This document shows positions 17,219 through 23,050 of a DNA stretch of 23,050 nt, piece after piece; the first letter of the stretch is position 1; every line of letters starts with the position of its first letter. The stretch covers positions 1 through 23,050 of the forward strand of contig CAUZIY010000036.1 in the NCBI GenBank assembly GCA_963579995.1. Direction: 5' to 3'. The notes beneath the pieces are model-generated. The model saw only the letters and a list, made by a program, of their open reading frames with translations. It was not told the origin of the DNA and ran no database searches. Made by a program: the position numbers and the translations under genes. This DNA is from UBA6626 sp963579995. GTDB lineage: Bacteria; Planctomycetota; Phycisphaerae; Phycisphaerales; Phycisphaeraceae.

Positions 17219-17860
17219 ATGGAAGCCACCGAACGTATCGCACAGTGGGAGAATATGACCCAGGCTGACCCGGAGAACTCCATGGGTTGGCTTAGTCTGG
17301 GAACTGCATACAAGGAAGCGAGACGCCCTGATGATGCCATTGAGGCTCTCCGTCGGGCGATTGATCTTGACCAAGGGTTGTCCCGAGCCTACCAGTTGCT
17401 GGGACAGGTTTTGGCGCAACTGAATCGCCAGGACGAGGCCACCTCGGTACTCACCACGGGCTATACAACGGCCACTCAGCGTGGTGATGTTATGCCCAAG
17501 GAAGCCATGGGAGCCTTGTTGAAACAGATGGGGCAACCGGTACCTCAGATGGAAGGGAAGGGTCAGCCATTAGAGGAACTCAGCGATGTCAATATGATTG
17601 CCGATCGTCGTACCGGTCGTCCAGGTCCACGCATGGATGATCCACCAATGCGGGGACCGTTGGGCAAGTTTATTTTCGATCATTTTAGTCAACCGACGTG
17701 GACTGAATGGATCAGCATGGGCACGAAGGTGATCAATGAGCTTCGCCTTGATTTTTCAAATCGAGAGCATCAAAAAGTTTACGATCAACAGATGATGGAG
17801 TGGTTAGGGATAGATGAGCAGGAGGTAGAGGCGTACGCAGAAAAATCCAAACAGGGGTAG
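17219..17860 (+). CDS. TPR protein with C-terminal YggX-like (Fe(2+)-trafficking) domain
   Basis: 213 residues from ATG 17219 (METERI-like start MEATERIAQWENM); the frame is open from 17150, but that extension looks non-coding. Residues 1-85 contain two TPR units (SMGWLSLGTAYKEARRPDDA and LSRAYQLLGQVLAQLNRQDEA). Residues 155-200 (FSQPTWTEWISMGTKVINEL, then FSNREHQKVYDQQMMEWL) follow the YggX pattern of W..W....T..INE..L, R, and M..FL-type ending. YggX protects labile Fe-S clusters against oxidants in enterobacteria. The YggX N-terminal conserved cysteine region (CxFLQ) is replaced here by the TPR part and a Pro/Arg/Gly-rich linker at about 105-148. The fusion is inferred from pattern, not from a search. 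Its partner is unknown. Confidence 0.75.
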   Translation: MEATERIAQWENMTQADPENSMGWLSLGTAYKEARRPDDAIEALRRAIDLDQGLSRAYQLLGQVLAQLNRQDEATSVLTTGYTTATQRGDVMPKEAMGALLKQMGQPVPQMEGKGQPLEELSDVNMIADRRTGRPGPRMDDPPMRGPLGKFIFDHFSQPTWTEWISMGTKVINELRLDFSNREHQKVYDQQMMEWLGIDEQEVEAYAEKSKQG

Positions 17861-18029
17861 GTACCCTTGCCCCAATGATTGGTTTACGGCCATTGCAAGA
17901 ATTGGGCCTGCCGATGGCGAGACCTGCTTCGCGGTTTAATGCCTCGACCAAGTTCGCGTCAGAGCTTATTTCAGATTTCGGAATTCTTTAGACCGTTCAG
18001 ATGTATCCAGCTTGAATTGGGTGACCTCA

Positions 18030-18791
18030 ATGTGTTTGACTGCTATCGCATCGACTCAGGATGGTGACATCAGTGCACAGCCCTTAACGCGTCATCAGGT
18101 GAGGCGTATTGATCAAGTGGCAATTGAATCTTTGGGGGTTCACAGTCTGGTTCTGATGGAAAATGCCGGACGAAATGCAGCTGATGCGATTTGTGGTTTT
18201 CTATGTAATCGGAAAAAGACTGCCATAAAAAATTCCCGGGTAGCTGTGATTTGTGGTGGTGGGAACAACGGGGGCGATGGGTTTGTTGTTGCCCGTCACC
18301 TGTACAATGCTGGTGCAGATGTTTGTCTTTTATTGGCGGTTGAACCAAAGAAATTTTCTCCGGACGCAGCAGCAAACCACCTGATATGCCAGAAGATGGG
18401 CATCAAGCAAACGGAAATTACAAATGCTACTTCGTTTGGCCAGGTGCTAGGTTTTGGCGGCAAGTACCACGTTCTGGTCGATGCACTGCTGGGAACTGGA
18501 TTTGTCGGCAAGGTTCGTTCGCATATGGTTCAGGTTATTTCCACCTGTAATCAACAGCGTAGTGCAAAGACCTCTATTGTTGCGTTGGATGTTCCCTCTG
18601 GGTTGGATTGCGATACAGGAAAACCGTCCAACGCGACCATTATGGCAGATCTCACCGTGACCTTTGTTGCTCAGAAACGTGGCTTCCTGCAGCCCGGTGC
18701 CCGGGAGCATCTGGGGCAGGTGACCATCGCGGATATTGGTGTGCCGCCGGAGTTGATAGCCCAGGTCAGGGCTGAAAATCCCGGTGTTTGA
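18030..18791 (+). CDS. nnrE: NAD(P)H-hydrate epimerase, single YjeF_N domain
   Basis: 253 residues from ATG 18030, which has GGGTGA five bases upstream; a TTG at 18012 would add six residues. The Rossmann-like YjeF_N domain is clear: MENAGRNAADAI at 43-54, CGGGNNGGDGFVVARHL at 75-91, VDALLGTGFVGKVR at 150-163, ALDVPSGLDCDTG at 185-197 and ADLTVTFVAQKRGF at 206-219. The enzyme interconverts R and S forms of damaged, hydrated NAD(P)H so that a dehydratase can repair it. In many bacteria it is fused to that dehydratase (YjeF_C), but here the protein stops after the epimerase domain, so NnrD must be encoded elsewhere. The 169 bases before it hold no convincing gene. Confidence 0.9.
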   Translation: MCLTAIASTQDGDISAQPLTRHQVRRIDQVAIESLGVHSLVLMENAGRNAADAICGFLCNRKKTAIKNSRVAVICGGGNNGGDGFVVARHLYNAGADVCLLLAVEPKKFSPDAAANHLICQKMGIKQTEITNATSFGQVLGFGGKYHVLVDALLGTGFVGKVRSHMVQVISTCNQQRSAKTSIVALDVPSGLDCDTGKPSNATIMADLTVTFVAQKRGFLQPGAREHLGQVTIADIGVPPELIAQVRAENPGV

Positions 18792-18872
18792 CGTCACAGC
18801 GAAAATCTCGACAATTTTGCGTCGCGGCGGTCTTCCCCTCCACAGCCAATTTGCGAGTCATAGGTGTATGTT

Positions 18873-19190
18873 ATGCTTGAAAAAATTAAGCCGGGTAACC
18901 CGATTCATGTGAAGGTGACCAAGTCGCCAACCAGTGCTGCAGCGGCCAAGACATTGGTGCGTCTGCTGAGCAAGGATGTGGCAGCAAAATCCGAGACCAA
19001 ACGCCAGCATAAGCTTCGTGAGAGACATAATCGCGGCAAGATTCGCGGTGGTCGTACATGGACTGTTCGTTTGATCAAGTTTCGCTCGCTCAAGGGAGCC
19101 GTAGGGGAGTCCGGAACCATTTTGGCTACCTACGATGTGATGGCAGACCTTCGCAGTGTTTTAAGATTTGTCGAGGTAACGAAGGTATAG
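18873..19190 (+). CDS. Small basic conserved-looking protein of unknown function
   Basis: 105 residues from ATG 18873, which has AGGTG six bases upstream; a GTG at 18864 is less likely. The N-terminus (MLEKIKPGNPIHVKVTK) and a helix (AAAAKTLVRLLSKD) lead into a strongly basic stretch at about 40-67 (SETKRQHKLRERHNRGKIRG, then GRTWTVRLIKFR), and the C-terminus is a neutral alpha-beta segment. The Lys/Arg-rich centre suggests binding to nucleic acid or another polyanion, which is inference. I recall similar small basic proteins in planctomycete genomes but cannot verify this. The gene follows nnrE by 81 bases on the same strand and faces mlaE. Confidence 0.75.
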   Translation: MLEKIKPGNPIHVKVTKSPTSAAAAKTLVRLLSKDVAAKSETKRQHKLRERHNRGKIRGGRTWTVRLIKFRSLKGAVGESGTILATYDVMADLRSVLRFVEVTKV

Positions 19191-19323
19191 CTAACACGGT
19201 GCCGACGGCCGTCACATTCAAGTACAAGCCATTGACATATGCTCAGTGCAAAGGTGGGCAGCACTTTCTAGGCGATGTCTGAAATGCTTGTACCGATTTC
19301 CAGTTGCAATTTACTGGTGGTAT

Positions 19324-20193
19324 TTATGTCCATCCTAATCGGTAAAAAAGCGCAACAAATATCAGATCGCTGATCACAATCAGTACAATCGAGTGCACCA
19401 CCGTATGGGTGGTTGCCCGACCAACACCTGCAGCCCCACCAGTAACTCTGAGGCCGTTGAAGCATGCCACGGCGCCAAGAATTAGTCCAAAGACGCCGGC
19501 TTTCCATAAACCTGTCAGTACGTCAGTCAGGTCGAGGGCTGCGACCGTGTGGTTGTGGTACGTTGCGGAGGTGATATCCAGGATGAATACGCCGATGATG
19601 TGACCGCCACCTATAGCAACGATTACGGCGAACATGCTGAGAATGACCATGCTGATTGTGGTTGCGATAAGGCGAGGGACCACTAGAAAACGTATAGGGT
19701 TTAAAGCGTGAGCTTCAAGTGCTTCAATTTCCTCGCCAACAACCATCGTGCCCAATTCGGCAGCAATCGAAGCACCTGCAAAACCTGTGAGTACGATTGC
19801 GGTGATCAAGGGTCCCAACTCTCGCACGACGGCGATCGCAACAATGGTCGCCACACTATCTGTAGCGCCAAAGGTGTCGAGTGGTGGTGCCATCTGTAAT
19901 GCCAAGATTACACCAATACAACCGCTGACCAATGCAATCACTGCCATGGAGCGGATACCTATACGGGTGATCTGAGTATATAAACCTCGTCGTCCCAGCC
20001 GTACACGACGTAGGGCCACACTACGCCATACCCATGCAGTCGTTTCCGCAATCAACGTGGCTAGGCCACCGATATAGACCAACAGGGCGACGACGGGTGC
20101 TCCCATTGCGTTCAACACCCAGGAGATAACCATATTCTGTGGCGCGGGTGAATCTGGTGTATTTTGTGGGTTTTGATTGGTCGTCACGTGCAA
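19324..20193 (-). CDS. MlaE-family ABC transporter permease
   Basis: 289 residues with five or six hydrophobic segments and the MlaE-family core: IRSMAVIALVSGCIGVILAL at about 80-99, AVVRELGPLITAIVLTGFAG near 121-140 with the conserved RELGPL, SIAAELGTMVVGEEIEALEA near 142-161, and FNGLRVTGGAAGVGRATTHT near 245-264. In Mla and related systems this permease works with an ATPase (MlaF) and an MCE protein (MlaD) to move phospholipids between membranes. Neither is in the window. The frame starts at TTG 20193; GTG 20187 is an alternative. It follows a STAS gene by 64 bases on the same strand, and MlaB of Mla systems is itself a STAS protein. Confidence 0.9.
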   Translation of the reverse strand: MHVTTNQNPQNTPDSPAPQNMVISWVLNAMGAPVVALLVYIGGLATLIAETTAWVWRSVALRRVRLGRRGLYTQITRIGIRSMAVIALVSGCIGVILALQMAPPLDTFGATDSVATIVAIAVVRELGPLITAIVLTGFAGASIAAELGTMVVGEEIEALEAHALNPIRFLVVPRLIATTISMVILSMFAVIVAIGGGHIIGVFILDITSATYHNHTVAALDLTDVLTGLWKAGVFGLILGAVACFNGLRVTGGAAGVGRATTHTVVHSIVLIVISDLIFVALFYRLGWT

Positions 20194-20257
20194 TAACTGC
20201 CACTTCTGATGCGATGTTAGTTTATGTGTTGAATATCTTGTCGGTGGCTGAGGTTTA

Positions 20258-20602
20258 TCAAATTTCTAGGGCTGTGTTCAGATCTTCAGTGATCGTGAAA
20301 ACCATATCGAGTCGAGAAATCTCAAAGATGCTCCTCACCTTTGATTGAAGGCCACACAGTACGAGTTTACGATCAGCTCGTCGTTGTATCTGAAGTGCTT
20401 CAACAAGTGTGGCTACACCGGAGCTATCCATGAAAGGGACTGCAGTGAGGTCGATCACCAGTCGTTCCAACCCGGTGTCTAGTATTTCCAATAGTTCGGT
20501 TCTTAATTGTGGCGAGCGGATAAGGTCGATCTCGCCATCAATGCTAAGAGCCAGACCGTCCTCAAGTTGTTGTGAATTGCTGATGACTCGTGCTTCGGCC
20601 AT
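20258..20602 (-). CDS. STAS-domain protein, RsbV/anti-sigma antagonist or MlaB type
   Basis: 114 residues, one STAS domain. The signature is VIDLTAVPFMDSSGVATLVE at 49-68, where Ser61 corresponds to the phosphorylated serine of SpoIIAA/RsbV-type antagonists. It is led by ALSIDGEIDLIRSPQLR, typical of the domain's first strands. The gene sits between an RsbW-like kinase (25 bases upstream) and an MlaE permease (64 bases downstream). Two readings compete: an anti-sigma antagonist released by dephosphorylation, or an MlaB-like subunit of a lipid transporter. The intact DSSG and the adjacent kinase favour the first. No sigma factor gene or PP2C phosphatase is seen nearby. Confidence 0.9.
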   Translation of the reverse strand: MAEARVISNSQQLEDGLALSIDGEIDLIRSPQLRTELLEILDTGLERLVIDLTAVPFMDSSGVATLVEALQIQRRADRKLVLCGLQSKVRSIFEISRLDMVFTITEDLNTALEI

Positions 20603-20627
20603 GGTTTATCTTTCATTTTAAGAGCGA

Positions 20628-21074
20628 TCATTCCCCAAGCGGATGTGAATCTATAAATTTGGATATTGTAAGGCGCAAACCGGATCCCGTTTCTCGGTGA
20701 CTGTATTCGACCTGATCCATTATGCGCTGGATAATGTGAACCCCCAAACCGCCGGGACGAACTTCTTCAAGTGATCTGCTCTTGATCGCGTCTAGATTGA
20801 TTTGATTTGACTCATCCTCAATGACCACCTGTATGGCTTTACGCCCTTGGTGGGTCTGGTATGACACTCTGATTTGAATTGGCTGATCAGGTTTATTGTC
20901 ATATCCATGTTTAATCACATTGGCCAATGCCTCGTGTACTGCTAGAGCTGTATCAGCGCCGTCAACTTCGTTCATGCCCATTGCCAGTGCCATCGCCTCA
21001 ATGGCCGATTTTACCGCGGAGACACAGTGTGGCTTGCTGAGAACACGCATGTCGAGGTCAGGTTGCACATCCAT
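20628..21074 (-). CDS. RsbW/SpoIIAB-like anti-sigma ATPase/kinase (HATPase_c_2)
   Basis: 148 residues. ATG 21074 is preceded by GAGGA at 8 bases. The GHKL fold shows the N box with Glu48 and Asn52 in HEALANVIKHGY, the G2 box GGLGVHII at 108-115, and the RIMDQVEYSH strand typical of RsbW-type kinases. The G1 box, normally D-x-G-x-G or DEGPPFD-like, reads IEDESNQIN at 85-93, keeping Asp87 but no glycine. Family members phosphorylate their STAS partner and bind a sigma factor. The gene leads a three-gene run with the STAS and MlaE genes. Weak ATP binding is possible given the G1 box. The target sigma factor is not in the window. Confidence 0.88.
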   Translation of the reverse strand: MDVQPDLDMRVLSKPHCVSAVKSAIEAMALAMGMNEVDGADTALAVHEALANVIKHGYDNKPDQPIQIRVSYQTHQGRKAIQVVIEDESNQINLDAIKSRSLEEVRPGGLGVHIIQRIMDQVEYSHRETGSGLRLTISKFIDSHPLGE

Positions 21075-21536
21075 CGCTTGTATCCTCGCAGTGACGAAGG
21101 TCGGCCTTGAAAGTAGTTTCCCGGATGTATTTTAGCCAATGTGGCATTTCAACGCTCGAAAGAGATTGTTATTCAGTAAGTACCGACCATCGGTTGACCG
21201 GCATGGCCTTGTCGAATGATACGTGGTCTGCAATGGCAGGACAGGTCGACTTCGTATTGAGAGAAACTGCTGGGGTCCGCCGCTTTGTGGGAGATCCACA
21301 CGAGATAATCAGTCGGATTGATGATAATTAGTGAAAATGCAACTGCAACAGTATTGATCATACGGATAAAGCGAAATATTCATCCCTTGCAGAGCATTAA
21401 TATAGAAAGAATGCAGTTTGCAAAAATGCAATACTGTCAGGGGAAGCGGGGAGATGAATCGGGGGGAAATAAGCGGCAGTCTTCCTCGGCAACATATTGA
21501 ATGGGCACTGACACTGGCCACCTTTTGTATTGGGGC
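21075..21536. other. 462-base gap between the RsbW-like gene and the HEAT lipoprotein gene
   Basis: The left end must hold the promoter of the RsbW-STAS-MlaE run, but I see no clear -35/-10 pair. On + an open frame from ATG 21125 to the stop at 21331 would give 68 residues. It has no Shine-Dalgarno sequence and no recognisable domain, so I do not call it. The right half (about 21332-21450) is visibly AT-rich and contains an imperfect hairpin, listed separately. No tRNA, riboswitch or repeat is apparent. Confidence 0.4.
21414..21436 (-). terminator. Possible terminator hairpin after the HEAT lipoprotein gene
   Basis: CAGTTTGCA and TGCAATACTG pair with one bulged base around an AAAA loop. On the minus strand the stem is followed by CATTCTTTCTATATT, which is T-rich but interrupted. 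It lies about 100 bases downstream of the stop of the minus-strand HEAT-repeat gene. Weak evidence. Confidence 0.25.
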
Positions 21537-21884
21537 TTAATGTTCAGGTGATATTGGTTTATTTTCCTGTACGTAGGTGACCCAGCGGTTAATAGCCTTT
21601 CGTCGATCTACTGCGGCAGCATAAGGATTATAGTCCAAACGTGTGCCGGTGATACGTTCCAGCGCCTGGATGGACATCATTCGAATCACGGGATCATCGC
21701 TGTCAAGTTGTTCGACCAGGCTGGTGGTTGCTGTGATATCGTGGACTTCGCCTGCACGATGAATGGCATGGAGTTTGGTTGCGGGGTCAGGTGAGTTGAA
21801 TCCACCTTGGTGGGCTGAGGGTGCACATGAGATCAGCATCATGACAATCGGCAAGCTTGAGGTTAATCGAGATGTCATGATCAT
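21537..21884 (-). CDS. Small HEAT-repeat lipoprotein
   Basis: 115 residues from ATG 21884, preceded by AGG in CAGGTTGG; ATG 21878 (MTSRLTSSL) is about equally likely, and the frame extends to ATG 21902. The N-terminus is a short signal peptide (SRLTSSLPIVMMLIS) ending in Cys26 before AP. LISC fits a lipobox, so the mature protein should be lipid-anchored. One or two HEAT-like helical repeats follow: DPATKLHAIHRAGEVHD and LVEQLDSDDPVIRMMSIQAL. The end has a short motif with DYNPYAAAVDRRKAINRW, a pattern I associate with planctomycete HEAT-repeat proteins. Its binding partner is unknown. It follows the YhcH gene by 66 bases on the same strand and may share its transcript. Confidence 0.7.
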   Translation of the reverse strand: MIMTSRLTSSLPIVMMLISCAPSAHQGGFNSPDPATKLHAIHRAGEVHDITATTSLVEQLDSDDPVIRMMSIQALERITGTRLDYNPYAAAVDRRKAINRWVTYVQENKPISPEH

Positions 21885-21950
21885 CCAACCTGTAATCGGC
21901 ATGACAAACGTGTTGGTAATTTTTCCCGCATGATCAGCATTTGTAAAGAA

Positions 21951-22412
21951 TCAGTTAACAGCCACCTTGATGACGACTTTAATCACCTCATCGCAGGTTT
22001 TACCGATGAGCGGTTCAATACCCGGCATATGAGCGTCTTGGGGCGCTAAGATCAGGAAGGTGCTTGGAGTGGCCGATACGAAATTGCCTTCACCATCAAG
22101 CATGACGGCATCGATCTCGGCATCGTAGGGCGTAGCTACCTCGAGCTTGTCAATATGGCAGTAGCCAAAGTCCTCTATTCCCGATGCGACGTATTGGACA
22201 TCGAAGAATTCTTGGTGGGCCTCCCATTGCCTCTCGCTGCGGTCTCGTGGTTTGTATCTCTGGACCATGGCGTAAATCTGTTCGCCCTGGATTGGGTATT
22301 TACCCGTGTCCATTGCTGTGGCGTCATTGTCCTTGAGCCATTGCAATGCCGATGCGAGCCTTTCCCCCATGTTGTAATAGTTTTCTGCATTCTTGATATG
22401 GTCAATGATCAT
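21951..22412 (-). CDS. YhcH/YjgK/YiaL family protein (DUF386)
   Basis: 153 residues from ATG 22412, which has GGAG seven bases upstream; the frame is open to 22481, but this start fits the family (MIIDHIKNAENYY). Likely metal ligands of the cupin-like fold are Glu64 and His66 in WEAHQEFFDVQY and His128 in LAPQDAHMPG. The family appears in sugar-acid and sialic acid catabolic operons (YhcH, YiaL) and in biofilm factor TabA. Its chemistry is not settled, with anomerase or isomerase roles proposed. A sulfatase gene ends 312 bases upstream on the same strand, so a role in using a sulfated glycan-derived sugar is plausible but inferred. Confidence 0.9.
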   Translation of the reverse strand: MIIDHIKNAENYYNMGERLASALQWLKDNDATAMDTGKYPIQGEQIYAMVQRYKPRDRSERQWEAHQEFFDVQYVASGIEDFGYCHIDKLEVATPYDAEIDAVMLDGEGNFVSATPSTFLILAPQDAHMPGIEPLIGKTCDEVIKVVIKVAVN

Positions 22413-22724
22413 AGCCCGTCTCCGGTGTTTAGGGATGGTATAGGGACCTCTACTTTTAAATGCCTGGTTAAGGAACCGCAAGCAGCTGCGGGAAAGATTT
22501 CGTTCCCCTCTTTAAAAGAAGCAGGGATGTATGCAAGCATATGGTACCAATATTGCAATGGACTTCTCCCGGCGCTCCGGTGGGCAAGTCGAGGTAGTAA
22601 TGGAGGATGTATTTCAGCAAGGCATGCCATTTTTCGCCTCATGGGTTCTCTATTGCTTGCCAGTAACCTAGTCCCGTTGTGGTCAGAGCAAGTTTTCATG
22701 TCAGTAGTTCTGCATTGCCTTGAT
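22413..22724. other. 312-base gap between the sulfatase and YhcH genes
   Basis: No convincing gene is present: frames that span it on either strand are shadows of the flanking genes and match nothing I recognise. On the minus strand it would be the leader of the YhcH gene, with GGAG at its end as ribosome binding site. A compact set of inverted repeats at 22472-22506 can fold as a small branched hairpin and could be a terminator or leader structure. No promoter boxes are clear. Confidence 0.4.
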
Positions 22725-23050
22725 TTAGAACATGCTTGGCATCGTAAAGTAGTCTTTCGTCTGACGAATCCATTGCTGTAGACATTTTCGGTGGTGGGCG
22801 ATTTCATCCACCAGTTTCTTGTCTGAAGCCAGATTATGCATTTCACCTGGGTCTTCATGCATGTCAAATAACATCTCAGGATTTTCACCGTGAGAAAAGA
22901 CAGTGTACTTATACCGTTCTGACCGAACCATCCGTCCCAGAAGATCGCGCTGCTGTGGGTCTGGCGCTAGTTCGGTAACAAGAAACTCTCGTCCATCCAG
23001 TTCAGGATCCTCGATCAGCGGACGAAGGCTCATGCCTGTAAGTTGTTCCT
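22725..23050 (-). CDS. Sulfatase, C-terminal part (5' end outside window)
   Basis: The frame is open to the window edge; before the internal Met at 23033 the residues EQLTG continue, so the gene starts beyond 23050. About 108 codons are visible. LTGMSLRPLIEDP matches the formylglycine-dependent sulfatase segment usually read as G-x-S-L-x-P-L, and RSERYKYTVFSHGENPEMLFDMHEDPGEMHNLA is the standard C-terminal subdomain, with the Tyr-Lys-Tyr strand, LFD and the DP.E..NLA motif. The catalytic Cys/Ser of the CxPSR motif lies outside. Sulfatases are abundant in marine planctomycetes, where they desulfate algal polysaccharides. Substrate class cannot be assigned from this end. Confidence 0.9.
   Translation of the reverse strand, partial: EQLTGMSLRPLIEDPELDGREFLVTELAPDPQQRDLLGRMVRSERYKYTVFSHGENPEMLFDMHEDPGEMHNLASDKKLVDEIAHHRKCLQQWIRQTKDYFTMPSMF

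Noticed and set aside
17875..17991. 38-codon plus-strand ORF before nnrE
   Set aside because: No clear ribosome binding site and no recognisable feature; probably chance.
19208..19217. Palindrome GACGGCCGTC between the small basic protein gene and mlaE
   Set aside because: No loop or T-run, so not a terminator; a ten-base palindrome alone is not enough to call an operator.
21125..21331. 68-codon plus-strand ORF beside the RsbW-like gene
   Set aside because: No Shine-Dalgarno sequence, no domain, and it overlaps the region that should hold the divergent promoter; conservation data would be needed.
22155..22888. Long open frames on both strands across the sulfatase-YhcH gap
   Set aside because: They are frame shadows of the sulfatase and YhcH genes extended into the gap; the residues match no transposase or other family I know.
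1..23050. Defence island, prophage or mobile element
   Set aside because: No integrase, transposase, methyltransferase, toxin-antitoxin pair, direct repeats or tRNA gene is visible; addAB and the nuclease-like ORF are not linked to defence genes here.

Overview
The window looks like chromosomal DNA from an uncultured planctomycete, possibly of the Phycisphaerae. This is inferred from gene content, not from a marker gene: a sulfatase beside a YhcH-type sugar protein, a DUF3179 protein, a TPR protein with a C-terminal YggX-like (Fe(2+)-trafficking) domain, a small basic protein of a type I associate from memory with planctomycetes, a HEAT-repeat lipoprotein, and RsbW/RsbV-type switch genes beside an MlaE permease. 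Base composition is near even by eye. I see no rRNA, tRNA, CRISPR array, insertion sequence or prophage, and the genes are packed and mostly intact.

Layout. Bases 1-1143 (+) hold the 3' end of a CNNM/CorC-type CBS protein and an unassigned protein with a PD-(D/E)XK-like core. A divergent pair follows: a sugar isomerase-like TIM-barrel gene (-) and the lutA-lutB-lutC operon (+, 2017-4985), whose products oxidise L-lactate to pyruvate through Fe-S proteins. Bases 5125-7858 (-) carry a thioredoxin-like protein, a UspA protein starting at TTG, and a YiiX-like cysteine hydrolase with a long helical N-terminal part. Next on + come a candidate 35-residue leader ORF with a perfect Shine-Dalgarno sequence, a threonine synthase-like enzyme, and a translationally coupled DUF423 membrane protein.

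Bases 9764-15921 (-) are a coupled addB-addA pair encoding a helicase-nuclease for double-strand break repair. Reading + from 16057 are a DUF3179 protein, the TPR-YggX fusion, a single-domain NAD(P)H-hydrate epimerase and the small basic protein. Facing them on - is a three-gene set, RsbW-like kinase, STAS protein, MlaE permease. The right end (-) has the C-terminus of a sulfatase, a YhcH/YjgK/YiaL protein and a HEAT-repeat lipoprotein, which fits breakdown of sulfated glycans.

I find no convincing wholly new multi-gene system. The most interesting points are the kinase-STAS-MlaE cassette with no ATPase or MCE gene beside it, a kinase with an eroded ATP-binding G1 box, a threonine synthase-like enzyme with both glycines of its phosphate loop replaced, the TPR-YggX fusion, an AddB with neither Walker A nor the C-terminal Fe-S cysteines, the unassigned nuclease-like protein, and the small ORF before the threonine synthase gene.
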